A stretch of 64,000 bases of DNA, taken from assembly GCF_016756395.1 (NCBI RefSeq), contig NZ_AP018365.1, forward strand, positions 1,116,001 to 1,180,000, in the 5' to 3' direction. The position numbers and the translations under genes were made by a program. The DNA comes from Streptomyces sp. SN-593 (GTDB lineage: Bacteria; Actinomycetota; Actinomycetes; Streptomycetales; Streptomycetaceae). Below, piece after piece: positions 18,854 through 28,113 of this stretch (its first letter is position 1; each line of letters opens with the position of its first letter). The notes under the pieces are model-generated. The model saw only the letters and a list, made by a program, of their open reading frames with translations. It was not told the DNA's origin and made no database searches.

Positions 18854-19525
18854 GTGGCGATCCGCGTCCTGCTGGTGGACGATCAGCCCCTGTTGCGCAC
18901 CGGCTTCCGGATGATCCTGGAGGCGGAGCCGGACCTGGCCGTGGTCGGCGAGGCCGGTGACGGGCAGCAGGCCCTGGACCAGGTGCGGGCGTTGCAGCCC
19001 GACGTGGTGCTGATGGACATCCGCATGCCCCGGATGGACGGCGTCGAGGCGACCCGGCAGATCACCGGCCCGGACCGGTCGGGCCCGGCGAAGGTGCTGG
19101 TGCTGACCACCTTCGACCTGGACGAGTACGTCGTGGAGGCGCTGCGCGCCGGCGCCAGCGGCTTCCTGCTCAAGGACGCGCCGGCCGCGGAACTGGTGCA
19201 GGCGATCCGGGTGGTGGCGGCCGGCGAGGCGATGCTCGCGCCGAGCATCACCCGGCGGCTGCTGGACAAGTACGCGGGCCGGCTGCCGTCGGGCGAGGAG
19301 TCGGTGCCGCAGCCGCTGCACGCGCTGACCGAGCGCGAGGTCGAGGTGCTGAAGCTGGTCGCGCGCGGCCTGTCGAACGCCGAGGTCGCCGCCGAGCTGT
19401 TCGTCAGCGAGACCACGGTGAAGACGCACGTCGGCCATGTGCTGACCAAGCTCGGCCTGCGCGACCGGGTCCAGGCGGCGGTGTACGCCTACGAGAGCGG
19501 TCTGGTGCGGCCCGGGTCGAGCTGA
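18854..19525 (+). CDS. orphan NarL/LuxR-type response regulator
   Basis: A 223-residue protein. Receiver domain 1-120 with acidic pocket Asp9/Asp10, phospho-acceptor Asp55 ([13 protein letters not shown]) and conserved Thr/Lys (VLTTFD, LLKDAP). The LuxR helix-turn-helix is at about 155-215 ([43 protein letters not shown], in part). The GTG start has an agaggag site. No sensor kinase is adjacent. Confidence 0.92.
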   Translation: MAIRVLLVDDQPLLRTGFRMILEAEPDLAVVGEAGDGQQALDQVRALQPDVVLMDIRMPRMDGVEATRQITGPDRSGPAKVLVLTTFDLDEYVVEALRAGASGFLLKDAPAAELVQAIRVVAAGEAMLAPSITRRLLDKYAGRLPSGEESVPQPLHALTEREVEVLKLVARGLSNAEVAAELFVSETTVKTHVGHVLTKLGLRDRVQAAVYAYESGLVRPGSS

Positions 19526-19544
19526 ACTGCCCGGGCTCCCCGCC

Positions 19545-19605
19545 GTCACGCGGACGCCCCCCGCACCGGGCCCGGAAGGGCCGGTACGGGGGGCGTCCGC
19601 GTGAC
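19545..19605. terminator. bidirectional terminator, 19-bp stem
   Basis: Perfect 19-bp inverted repeat (19545-19563 with 19587-19605), capped by a second smaller GC stem. It sits between the convergent response-regulator and binding-protein genes and would stop transcription from both sides. Confidence 0.85.
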
Positions 19606-19617
19606 GCGTGCGGGAGG

Positions 19618-21213
19618 TCAGCCGGAGGCGCCCCGGCCCAGCTCCCAGAACTGCGTGGTGGTCGAGGCGTTGAGCGCCCACTCCGCGCCGGTGATGTCGT
19701 TGCGGGCGGCGATGTACTGGTTGGCCTGCCACAGCGGGAGCATCGGCACCTGGTCCGCGACGAGCTTCTGCGCCTCGCCGAAGGCGTCCGTGGTGGCGCT
19801 GCGCTCGGCCTGGCGGCGGGTCTCCGGCAGGATCGTGTCGCGGATCTGCGTCAGGTCGAAGGGCAGCGGGATGAACGTCTCCTTGTCGAAGAACGGCGCG
19901 ATGTAGTTGTCCGGGTCCGGGAAGTCGGGCAGCCAGCTCAGCGCGAAGACCTGGTACTGGCCCTCGCCGGCCGCCTTGAGGAAGGCGTTCCACTGCTCGC
20001 TCTTCACCTTGACGTCGAAGAGCCCCGAGGCGTTGAGCTGCTTGGCGATCGTCTCGGCCTCGGCCTGGTTCATCGTGCCGCCGTTGTCGCGGCGGAAGTT
20101 GATGGTCAGCGGCACCTTCTCGGTGATGCCGGCGTTCTTCAGCGTCTTCTCCGCGTTCTTGACGCTGGGCTCGCCGTAGGTGTCGTAGAACGAGTTGACG
20201 TGCGTGGTGATGCCCTGCGGGACGACCGAGTACAGCGGCACCGCGGTGCGCTGGTAGACGTCGCGGGTGATCGCCTGGCGGTCGATGATCTGGGCCATCG
20301 CCTGGCGGACCGCGACCTTCTTCAGCGACGGCGCGTCGGTGTTGAGGAACAGGTAGCGGGCCTCGCCGCCGGAGGACTCGGTGAGCTTGAAGTCCGGGTC
20401 GGGGTCGCTCTCCAGCTTCTGGATCTGGTCCGGCGAGATCTGGCGGCTCATGACGTCCAGGTCGCCGGCCTTCAGCGCGTCCTCCATCTTGTTGGAGTCG
20501 GCGTACATCTTGAGCGTGACGGCGCTGTTGTGCATCTTCAGGGTGCCGTCGTAGTGGCTGTTCTTGGTGAACACCGCCTGCTTGCCGGCGGTCCAGGAGT
20601 CCAGCTTGTACGGGCCGGAGCCGACCAGCCGCCAGCCGGTGTACGGCTTCGTCGCCGGGTACACGCTGCTGTCCACGATCGCGGCGGCGGGGGTGGCGAG
20701 CTTCGCGGGGAAGGTCGCGTCGGGCTGCTTGAGGTGGAAGACCACGGTCTGCGCGTCGGGCGCGTCCACGCTCTTGACGTCGGATATGAGCGAGGACGGG
20801 CCGTCGGCCCAGTGGATCTTCTGCATCCGGTCGATGGAGAACTTCACGTCCGTGGAGGTGAGGCTGCGGCCGGTGGAGAACTTCTCGCCGTCCCGCATCG
20901 TGCACTGGTACGTCAGGCCCGAGGTGCCGTCGTAGTGGCACTCCTTGGCGGCGTCGGGCGTCGGTGTGGTGCTGCCGCGCTGGTAGGTCAGCAGCATCTG
21001 GAAGGTGTTGTAGAAGACGTTCCAGGTGGCACTGTCGTAGGACGTGGCCGGGTCGAGCGGCGCCGGGTTGTCCTTGGTCAGCTCGATGCTGTCGGTGGTA
21101 CCGACGACGATGGGTTTGCCACTGCCGCCGCTGCCGCCGGAACTGCCGCACCCGGAGATCGCGGGTGCCAACGCGCCGAGCAGGGCCGGCAGCACCAGAA
21201 GCTTGCGGTTCAT
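19618..21213 (-). CDS. ABC-transporter family 5 substrate-binding lipoprotein
   Basis: A 531-residue protein. Signal peptide with lipobox ISGC at Cys22, then the SBP_bac_5 fold of oligopeptide/dipeptide binders (PLDPATSYDSATWNVFYNTF; LTSTDVKFSIDRM; VGSGPYKLDSWTAGK). The C-terminal half is also typical (FALSWLPDFPDPDNYIAPFF). The gene stands alone with no permease or ATPase beside it. It may use a shared transporter or act as a receptor. Confidence 0.9.
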   Translation of the reverse strand: MNRKLLVLPALLGALAPAISGCGSSGGSGGSGKPIVVGTTDSIELTKDNPAPLDPATSYDSATWNVFYNTFQMLLTYQRGSTTPTPDAAKECHYDGTSGLTYQCTMRDGEKFSTGRSLTSTDVKFSIDRMQKIHWADGPSSLISDVKSVDAPDAQTVVFHLKQPDATFPAKLATPAAAIVDSSVYPATKPYTGWRLVGSGPYKLDSWTAGKQAVFTKNSHYDGTLKMHNSAVTLKMYADSNKMEDALKAGDLDVMSRQISPDQIQKLESDPDPDFKLTESSGGEARYLFLNTDAPSLKKVAVRQAMAQIIDRQAITRDVYQRTAVPLYSVVPQGITTHVNSFYDTYGEPSVKNAEKTLKNAGITEKVPLTINFRRDNGGTMNQAEAETIAKQLNASGLFDVKVKSEQWNAFLKAAGEGQYQVFALSWLPDFPDPDNYIAPFFDKETFIPLPFDLTQIRDTILPETRRQAERSATTDAFGEAQKLVADQVPMLPLWQANQYIAARNDITGAEWALNASTTTQFWELGRGASG

Positions 21214-21424
21214 CGTTGCTCGTTCTCCTCTTGCGCAAGTGCCGGGGGGCTCATGACGCGCCCGGAAGGCCCAACAGAGCCGCCCGCTCACCCGGGTCAC
21301 GGGCGTCGGGCGGGAGGCGGCGCGGGGCACGCTGGGGCGACGATACCCAGGTCTCCCGTGATCAGCACCAACGGGTGGGCCTAAAGTCAGCAGTCTGCAC
21401 AAGCGGAGCGGGCCGGTCGCACAC

Positions 21425-22132
21425 TCAGTGAAGAGCCGTGCGCAGGGAGCGCAGAAAAGGGACGTCGAGGTCCTCCAGGGAGCGCACGACGGTGCGCCCC
21501 GGCCCCGGCGGGATCGGCACCACCGAGGGCACCGCCACGACCTGGCAGCCGGCCGCCTCCGCGGAGGCGACGCCGGTGAGGGTGTCCTCGACGACCACGC
21601 AGTGCGCGGGGTCCGTGCCGAGGCGCGCGGCGGCGGCCAGGTACGGGTCCGGGTGCGGCTTGGTGCGGCCGATCTCGTCGCCGGCCAGGGTGAAGGAGAA
21701 GTGCTCGGGACCGAGCGAGCGCAGCATGACGTCGATGGTGCGGCGGTGCGAGGCGGACACCAGCGCGGTGGGCACGGTGTGCGCGGCCAGTTCGGTGAGC
21801 AGCCGCCGGGCGCCGGGCATCAGCGGCGCGCCGCGGGCGACCAGGTGCTCGAAACGGCCGTTGATGGCGGTCATCAGCTCGGCCGCCGGCACCCGGATGC
21901 CGGTGACGTCGATCAGGTGGCCCACGCTGCGGGACATCGGGCCGCCCACCACCACGGAGCGGTGCACCTCGTCCAGCACGTGCCCGAGGTCGGCGAAGAC
22001 CTCGGACTCGGCCGCCCACCACAGCCCCTCGGTGTCGACCAGGGTGCCGTCCAGGTCCAGGAGCACGGCCCAGGGCCCGTCGTCGGGCCCGTCGTCCGCG
22101 CGGGTGGCGGCGACCGGGATGCTGCTCGTCAT
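21425..22132 (-). CDS. HAD-superfamily phosphatase
   Basis: A 235-residue protein. HAD motif I DLDGTLVDTEG (nucleophile in LLDLDG, about residue 24-30), motif II Ser in ALVSASHRR, motif III Lys in GRTKPHPDPYL, motif IV VVEDTLTGVASAEAAG. The cap region places it with beta-phosphoglucomutase/sugar-phosphate phosphatase-like subfamily IA enzymes. The ATG at 22132 with a gaggag site is preferred over upstream codons. It follows metH on the same strand, with 141 bases between them. Confidence 0.88.
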   Translation of the reverse strand: MTSSIPVAATRADDGPDDGPWAVLLDLDGTLVDTEGLWWAAESEVFADLGHVLDEVHRSVVVGGPMSRSVGHLIDVTGIRVPAAELMTAINGRFEHLVARGAPLMPGARRLLTELAAHTVPTALVSASHRRTIDVMLRSLGPEHFSFTLAGDEIGRTKPHPDPYLAAAARLGTDPAHCVVVEDTLTGVASAEAAGCQVVAVPSVVPIPPGPGRTVVRSLEDLDVPFLRSLRTALH

Positions 22133-22273
22133 AGGCCCCACTCCTCGGGTCCGGAGGACACGAAGGCCGGTCGCCGCACCCCGCGACACGCGCGGGGAGG
22201 CGACCGGCCCCTGCCGGACCGTCCAGTGTACGTCGGGGCCCTTCGGCCCGCTGGACAACGGATGAACCGCTGG

Positions 22274-25200
22274 TCAACGGGCGTTGAAGTACTTCGCCTC
22301 CGGGTGGTGGATGATGATCGCGTCGGTGGACTGCTCGGGGTGGAGCTGGAACTCCTCGGAGAGCTTGACCCCGATCCGCTCCGGCTCCAGCAGGCCGGCG
22401 ATCTTGGCCCGGTCCTCCAGGTCGGGGCAGGCCCCGTAGCCCAGGGAGAAGCGGGCGCCGCGGTACTTCAGGTCGAACATGTCCACCACGTCCGCCGGGT
22501 CCTCGCCGGCGTAGCCCAGCTCGGCCCTGACCCGGGCGTGCCAGTACTCGGCCAGCGCCTCGGCGAGCTGGACGGACAGGCCGTGCAGCTCCAGGTAGTC
22601 GCGGTAGGAGTCGGCGGCGAACAGCTCGTTGGCCGCCTCGGAGACCCGGTTGCCGACGGTGACCACCTGGAAGCCGACCACGTCGGTCTCGCCGGAGTCC
22701 TCGGGGCGGAAGAAGTCCGCCAGGCACAGCCGCCGGCCGCGCCGCTGCCGCGGGAAGGTGAACCGGGTGCGCTCGGTGCCGTCCTCGTGCAGCACGATCA
22801 GGTCGTCGCCCTTGGAGACGCACGGGAAGTAGCCGTAGGTGACGGCCGCCTCCAGCAGGTGCTCGGACTGGAGCTTGGTCAGCAGCCCGCGCAGCCGGGG
22901 CCGCCCCTCGGTCTCCACCAGTTCCTCGTAGCCGGGTCCGTCGGCGCGCGACTGCTTCAGGCCCCACTGGCCCTTGAAGAGCGCGCCCTCGTCCAGCCAG
23001 GAGGCGTAGTCGGCGAGCTGGATGCCCTTGACCACCCGGCTGCCCCAGAACGGCGGGGCCGGCACGGGGTTGTCCACCGCGACGTCGGAGCGGACCTGGC
23101 CGAGGTTCGGCTCCTGCGGCTCCTCCGGCTGCTCCCGCTTCGGCACCCGGCGGGCCTTCAGCTCCGGCAGCGCCGCGCCGGGCACGCCGCGCTTCACGCC
23201 GATCAGCGCGTCCATCAGCCGCAGCCCCTCGAAGGCGTCGCGGGCGTAGCGCACCTCGCCGGCGTAGATCTCGTGCAGGTCCTGCTCGACGTAGGCGCGG
23301 GTGAGGGCGGCGCCGCCCAGGATCACCGGGTAGGTGGCGGCCAGGCCGCGCTGGTTCAGCTCCTCCAGGTTCTCCTTCATGATCACCGTGGACTTCACCA
23401 GCAGCCCGGACATGCCGATCACGTCGGCGCGGTTCTCCTGGGCGGCCTCCAGGATCGAGGAGACCGGCTGCTTGATGCCCAGGTTGACGACGTTGTAGCC
23501 GTTGTTGGACAGGATGATGTCGACCAGGTTCTTGCCGATGTCGTGCACGTCGCCGCGCACGGTGGCGAGCACGATCGTGCCCTTGCCGGCCTCCTCGCCG
23601 TCGGCCACCTTCTCCATGTGCGGCTCCAGGTAGGCCACCGCGGTCTTCATCACCTCGGCGGACTGGAGCACGAACGGCAGTTGCATCTGGCCGGAGCCGA
23701 ACAGCTCGCCGACCACCTTCATGCCGGCCAGCAGCGTGTCGTTGACGATGTCCAGGGCGGAGCGCTCGGTCAGCGCCTCGTCCAGGTCCGCGGCCAGGCC
23801 GTTCTTCTCGCCGTCGATGATCCGGCGCTGGAGGCGCTCCTCCAGCGGCAGCGCCATCAGCTCCTCGGCGCGGCCGGCCTTCAGCGACTTGGAGTCGACG
23901 CCCTCGAAGAGCTGCATCAGCTTCTGCAGCGGGTCGTACCCCTCGGCGCGCTTGTCGTAGACGAGGTCGTACGCGGTCCGGCGCTGCTCCTCGGGGATGC
24001 GGGCGATCGGCAGGATCTTGGCGGCGTGCACGATCGCGGAGTCCAGCCCGGCCTTGACGCACTCGTCGAGGAAGACCGAGTTGAGCACGGTGCGGGCGGC
24101 CGGGTTGAGGCCGAAGGAGATGTTGGACAGGCCCAGCGTGGTCTGCACGTCGGGGTGGCGGCGCTTGAGCTCGCGGATCGCCTCGATGGTGGCGACGCCG
24201 TCCTTGCGGGACTCCTCCTGGCCGGTGCAGATGGTGAAGGTCAGGCAGTCGATGAGGATGTCGGACTCGCGGATGCCCCAGTTGCCGGTGAGGTCGGCGA
24301 TCAGCCGCTCGGCGATCTCGACCTTCTTCTCCGCGGTCCGCGCCTGCCCCTCCTCGTCGATGGTCAGGGCGATCAGGGCCGCGCCGTGCTCGGCGGCCAG
24401 CGCGGTGACGCGGGCGAAGCGGGACTCGGGGCCGTCGCCGTCCTCGTAGTTGACGGAGTTGAGCACCGCGCGGCCGCCGAGCTTCTCCAGCCCCGCCTTC
24501 AGCACGTCCACCTCGGTGGAGTCCAGCACGATCGGCAGGGTGGAGGCGGTGGCGAAGCGGCCGGCGATCTCGGACATGTCGGCGACGCCGTCCCGGCCGA
24601 CGTAGTCCACGCACACGTCGAGCAGGTGGGCGCCCTCGCGGATCTGGTCGCGGGCCATCTCCACGCAGTCCTCCCAGCGGCCCTCCAGCATCGCCTCGCG
24701 GAACTTCTTCGAGCCGTTGGCGTTGGTCCGCTCGCCGATGGCCAGGTAGGACGTGTCCTGGCGGAACGGCACGGTCTGGTAGAGGGAGGAGGCGCCGGGC
24801 TCCGGACGCGGGTCGCGCGGCGCGATGTCGTGGCCGCCGATCCGGTCCACCAGCTCGCGCAGGTGCTCGGGGGTGGTGCCGCAGCAGCCGCCGACCAGGG
24901 ACAGGCCGTACTCCTGGGCGAACGTCTCGTGCGCGTCGGCGAGTTCGGAGGGGGACAGCGGGTAGTGCGCGCCGTCCTTGGTGAGCACCGGCAGGCCGGC
25001 GTTGGGCATGCAGGTCAGCGGGATGCGGGAGTGGCGGGCGAGGTAGCGCAGGTGCTCGCTCATCTCGGCGGGGCCGGTGGAGCAGTTCAGGCCGATCAGG
25101 TCGATGCCGAGCGGTTCCAGCGCGGTCAGCGCGGCGCCGATCTCGGAGCCGAGCAGCATGGTGCCGGTGGTCTCCACGGCGACCGAGCAGATCAGCGGGA

Positions 25201-25804
25201 GGTTGACGCCGGCGGCGGCCATCGCCCGGCGCGAGCCGACCAGGGCGGCCTTGACCTGGAGCAGGTCCTGCATGGTCTCCACGACCAGCGCGTCGGCGCC
25301 GCCGGTGATCAGCCCGGCCGCGTTGGCCTGGTAGCCGTCGCGCAGCGTCGAGTAGTCGATGTGGCCGAGGGTCGGCAGCTTGGTGCCGGGGCCGATCGAG
25401 CCGAGCACGAAGCGGCGGCGGCCGTCGGCGGCGAAGCCGTCGGCGACCTCGCGGGCCAGCCGGGCGCCGGCCGCGGACAGCTCCTCGATCCGCTCGGGGA
25501 TGTCGTACTCGCTCATCGCCGCGTGGTTGGCGCCGAAGGTGTTGGTCTCGACGCAGTCGACGCCGGCCTGGAAGTACGCCTCGTGCACGGAGCGGACGAT
25601 GTCCGGGCGGGTGACGTTGAGGATCTCGTTGCAGCCCTCGAGCTGCTGGAAGTCGTCGAGCGTCGGGTCCTGCGCCTGGAGCATGGTGCCCATCGCGCCG
25701 TCGGCGACGACGATGCGGGAGGCCAGTGCCTCCCGGAACGCGGTGACCCTCGCCGCGTCGTGCGCGGACGCGGCGGGACTGGACGAGGGGGACGGCAAAG
25801 CCAT
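22274..25804 (-). CDS. metH: cobalamin-dependent methionine synthase MetH
   Basis: A 1176-residue protein that transfers a methyl group from 5-methyl-tetrahydrofolate through cobalamin to homocysteine. Four modules in order: homocysteine-binding barrel with zinc Cys residues (NCSTGP, GGCCGTTPEHL, about 1-325); pterin-binding barrel (about 340-620); cobalamin domain with DVHDIG, His754 being the lower axial ligand; reactivation domain (about 900-1176). The length is normal. I could not recognise a cobalamin riboswitch in the 285 bases upstream. Confidence 0.97.
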   Translation of the reverse strand: MALPSPSSSPAASAHDAARVTAFREALASRIVVADGAMGTMLQAQDPTLDDFQQLEGCNEILNVTRPDIVRSVHEAYFQAGVDCVETNTFGANHAAMSEYDIPERIEELSAAGARLAREVADGFAADGRRRFVLGSIGPGTKLPTLGHIDYSTLRDGYQANAAGLITGGADALVVETMQDLLQVKAALVGSRRAMAAAGVNLPLICSVAVETTGTMLLGSEIGAALTALEPLGIDLIGLNCSTGPAEMSEHLRYLARHSRIPLTCMPNAGLPVLTKDGAHYPLSPSELADAHETFAQEYGLSLVGGCCGTTPEHLRELVDRIGGHDIAPRDPRPEPGASSLYQTVPFRQDTSYLAIGERTNANGSKKFREAMLEGRWEDCVEMARDQIREGAHLLDVCVDYVGRDGVADMSEIAGRFATASTLPIVLDSTEVDVLKAGLEKLGGRAVLNSVNYEDGDGPESRFARVTALAAEHGAALIALTIDEEGQARTAEKKVEIAERLIADLTGNWGIRESDILIDCLTFTICTGQEESRKDGVATIEAIRELKRRHPDVQTTLGLSNISFGLNPAARTVLNSVFLDECVKAGLDSAIVHAAKILPIARIPEEQRRTAYDLVYDKRAEGYDPLQKLMQLFEGVDSKSLKAGRAEELMALPLEERLQRRIIDGEKNGLAADLDEALTERSALDIVNDTLLAGMKVVGELFGSGQMQLPFVLQSAEVMKTAVAYLEPHMEKVADGEEAGKGTIVLATVRGDVHDIGKNLVDIILSNNGYNVVNLGIKQPVSSILEAAQENRADVIGMSGLLVKSTVIMKENLEELNQRGLAATYPVILGGAALTRAYVEQDLHEIYAGEVRYARDAFEGLRLMDALIGVKRGVPGAALPELKARRVPKREQPEEPQEPNLGQVRSDVAVDNPVPAPPFWGSRVVKGIQLADYASWLDEGALFKGQWGLKQSRADGPGYEELVETEGRPRLRGLLTKLQSEHLLEAAVTYGYFPCVSKGDDLIVLHEDGTERTRFTFPRQRRGRRLCLADFFRPEDSGETDVVGFQVVTVGNRVSEAANELFAADSYRDYLELHGLSVQLAEALAEYWHARVRAELGYAGEDPADVVDMFDLKYRGARFSLGYGACPDLEDRAKIAGLLEPERIGVKLSEEFQLHPEQSTDAIIIHHPEAKYFNAR

Positions 25805-25979
25805 GGGTGCTCCCTGGAGTGCGACGGCTGTCGGCTATGCGCCGCCGAGCCCCGGGGGCACGGCACGCACCACGCCAGCGTAGCGGGCGCGGCCGGAAAG
25901 GCTCAGGCGATTCCAGGTGGCGGACGGGTGGCACGGGTGGGGTGCGCTCCCTGGTCTGCCATGATGAAGAATGACGAAG

Positions 25980-25994
25980 GTCGACATTGTCGAC
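25980..25994. promoter_or_regulatory. GylR-type operator upstream of gylR
   Basis: Palindrome gtcgaca-t-tgtcgac, 96 bases before the gylR start. Nearly the same palindrome precedes glpF (27007-27021). A site shared by the regulator and its target operon indicates autoregulation by the IclR-family protein. Confidence 0.65.
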
Positions 25995-26089
25995 CCGGGG
26001 CATCGCCGACCGCCCTCGTTCCGGCCACACCGGCCGGAATCCGCGGCGGCCGGCGACCCGCACCGTCCCGCACTTCTTGGAGCGCCGCC

Positions 26090-26854
26090 ATGCCAGGTCC
26101 CATCCAGTCACTGGAACGCGCCGCGGCGATCCTGCGGCTGCTGGCGGGCGGCGAGCGGCGGCTGGGGCTGTCGGACGTGGCGTCCTCGCTCGGCCTGGCC
26201 AAGGGCACCGCGCACGGCATCCTGCGCACCCTCCAGCAGGAGGGCTTCGTCGAGCAGGACCCGGTGTCGGGGAAGTACCAGCTCGGCGCCGAGCTTCTGC
26301 GGCTGGGCAACAGCTTCCTGGACGTGCACGAACTGCGGGCCCGCGCCCTGGTGTGGACCGACGACCTGGCCAGGTCCAGCGGCGAGGCCGCCTACCTGGG
26401 GGTGCTGCACCAGCAGGGCGTGCTGGTCGTGCACCACGTCTTCCGGCCGGACGACAGCCGGCAGGTGCTGGAGGTCGGCGCCATGCAGCCGCTGCACAGC
26501 ACCGCGCTCGGCAAGGTGCTCGCGGCCTACGACCCGGTCGCCCACAGCGAGGCGGCCGAGGGCGAGCGGGCCGCGCTGACCGGGCGGACGGTGACGGCGG
26601 CCGAGGACTTCGAGGCGGTGCTCGACCTGACCCGGGCCCGCGGGTGGGCCGCCGACCTGGAGGAGACCTGGGAGGGCGTGGCGTCGGTCGCGGCCCCCGT
26701 CCACGACCGGCGGCGGATGCCGGTCGGCGCGGTGGGCGTCACCGGCGCGGTGGAGCGGGTCTGCGACGGCGACGGGATCAGGCCGCAGCTTGTCGCGGCG
26801 GTGCGGGACTGCGCGCGGGCGGTCTCGCGCGACCTGGGCGCCGGCCGGTTCTGA
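26090..26854 (+). CDS. gylR: IclR-family glycerol operon regulator GylR
   Basis: A 254-residue protein. Winged helix at about 1-65 ([40 protein letters not shown]), then the IclR ligand domain ([15 protein letters not shown], and [12 protein letters not shown] near the end). It lies directly ahead of glpFKD in the same orientation, as gylR does in S. coelicolor, where it represses glycerol use until glycerol-3-phosphate appears. The ATG at 26090 has ttggag upstream. Confidence 0.93.
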   Translation: MPGPIQSLERAAAILRLLAGGERRLGLSDVASSLGLAKGTAHGILRTLQQEGFVEQDPVSGKYQLGAELLRLGNSFLDVHELRARALVWTDDLARSSGEAAYLGVLHQQGVLVVHHVFRPDDSRQVLEVGAMQPLHSTALGKVLAAYDPVAHSEAAEGERAALTGRTVTAAEDFEAVLDLTRARGWAADLEETWEGVASVAAPVHDRRRMPVGAVGVTGAVERVCDGDGIRPQLVAAVRDCARAVSRDLGAGRF

Positions 26855-27006
26855 GGCGCCCGCGGGCGGCCGGGGGCGGCCCGCCGGGCGGTCTCCCGGG
26901 CGGCCCGCGCGCGGCGCGCCCGGACGGCCGGGCGGCAGGTGGTGCGTCTGGTCCGTCACACGGCTATTGACCTGGTCATCGCGGGGGGCGAGACTTTCGA
27001 CCTGCG

Positions 27007-27021
27007 GTCGACAATGTCGAA
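27007..27021. promoter_or_regulatory. GylR-type operator upstream of glpF
   Basis: Palindrome tcgaca-a-tgtcga (27008-27020), 51 bases upstream of the glpF start. An overlapping half-site, ttcgac-ctgcg-gtcga, is just to the left. It matches the site before gylR, so the glp operon and gylR are probably controlled together. Confidence 0.7.
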
Positions 27022-27071
27022 CAACGGACGGATGCCGACCGCGGCTCAGGGACTGGGACAAAGGAGTCGAC

Positions 27072-27950
27072 GTGTCCAACGGCCACATAGTCATCGGCGA
27101 GCTCTTCGGTACCGCCGTTCTAATCCTGCTCGGCGGCGGCGTGTGCGCCGCGGTGACCCTCAAACGATCCAAGGCCAAGGACGCCGGCTGGGTGGCGATC
27201 TCCTTCGGCTGGGGACTGGCGGTGCTGGGAGGCGCCTACATCGCGAACGGCTACTCGGGCGGCCAGCTCAACCCGGCCGTCACCTTGGGCGTCGCCATCA
27301 AGACCGGCGACTGGAGCACCATGCCGTACTACCTGATCGGGGAGTTCGGCGGTGCCCTCATCGGCGCGGTGCTGGTGTGGGCGGCCTACCTCGGCCAGTT
27401 CCACGCGCACCTGACCGACCCCGCCGTGGTGGGCCCGGCGGCCGGCACCGCGCCGGACGGCGACACGTCCGGTACCGCGCCCGGCACGGCGGCCACCGCC
27501 GCGGCCGACGGGGCCGGCTCCGCGCCGAAGCCGGACCCGGCCGGTCCGACCACCGGCCTCCCCGCGGCGCAGCCCGGCGGCCCGGTGCTCGGGATCTTCT
27601 CCACCGGCCCGGAGATCCGCAACCCGGTGCAGAACCTGCTCACCGAGATCATCGCCACCGCGGTGCTGGTGCTGTTCATCCTCACCCAGGGCATGACCAA
27701 GGGCCTGGCGCTCAACGGCACGGGCATCCTGCTGACCTCGCTGCTCGTCGTCGGCATCGGCCTCTCGCTCGGCGGGCCCACCGGCTACGCGATCAACCCC
27801 GCGCGCGACCTCGGCCCGCGGATCGTGCACGCGCTGCTCCCGCTGCCCAACAAGGGCGGCTCCGACTGGGGATACGCGTGGATTCCGGTGGTCGGCCCGC
27901 TTGTCGGCGCCGCGATCGCCGGCGGGCTGTACAGGCTGGCCTTCATGTAG
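27072..27950 (+). CDS. glpF: glycerol uptake facilitator GlpF with long extracellular insertion
   Basis: A 292-residue aquaglyceroporin of the MIP family. It has six hydrophobic segments and two pore half-helices: NPA at 67-69 (GGQLNPAVT) and NPAR at 242-245 ([10 protein letters not shown]; Arg245 is the selectivity-filter position). Residues about 117-171, between the third and fourth spans, form a roughly 55-residue Ala/Gly/Pro/Thr-rich insertion absent from the compact family core. The GTG start at 27072 has an aaggag site. First gene of glpF-glpK-glpD. Confidence 0.94.
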   Translation: MSNGHIVIGELFGTAVLILLGGGVCAAVTLKRSKAKDAGWVAISFGWGLAVLGGAYIANGYSGGQLNPAVTLGVAIKTGDWSTMPYYLIGEFGGALIGAVLVWAAYLGQFHAHLTDPAVVGPAAGTAPDGDTSGTAPGTAATAAADGAGSAPKPDPAGPTTGLPAAQPGGPVLGIFSTGPEIRNPVQNLLTEIIATAVLVLFILTQGMTKGLALNGTGILLTSLLVVGIGLSLGGPTGYAINPARDLGPRIVHALLPLPNKGGSDWGYAWIPVVGPLVGAAIAGGLYRLAFM

Positions 27951-28010
27951 CGCACGCGGCGCGCGCGACCCCTCGCGCGCCGCGGCCGCCCGTACCGACC
28001 ACCGCCGCCC

Positions 28011-28052
28011 GCGCACCGCGCACCGCGCACCGCGCACCGCGCACCGCGCACC
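28011..28052. repeat. 7-bp tandem repeat, 6 copies
   Basis: Six head-to-tail copies of gcgcacc in the 163-base glpF-glpK gap, 61 bases before the glpK start. Copy number may vary between strains and alter the spacing or structure of the intercistronic RNA. Confidence 0.9.
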
Positions 28053-28113
28053 GGCCGAGCCCACCGCCCACCGACCCGCCCGCACAGGACGCCAGACCCA
28101 GCAGGAGCACACC

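Noticed and set aside
25805-26089. Cobalamin riboswitch upstream of metH
   Set aside because: I could not find the B12-box core or the expected stems in the 285-base leader; only the gylR palindrome is recognisable.
21428-26854. Very long plus-strand open frame (about 1800 codons) opposite metH
   Set aside because: It is the GC-skew shadow of the metH and HAD genes: repetitive Val/Gly/Arg/Leu composition and no domain. Only its last 254 codons (gylR, from 26090) are a real gene.
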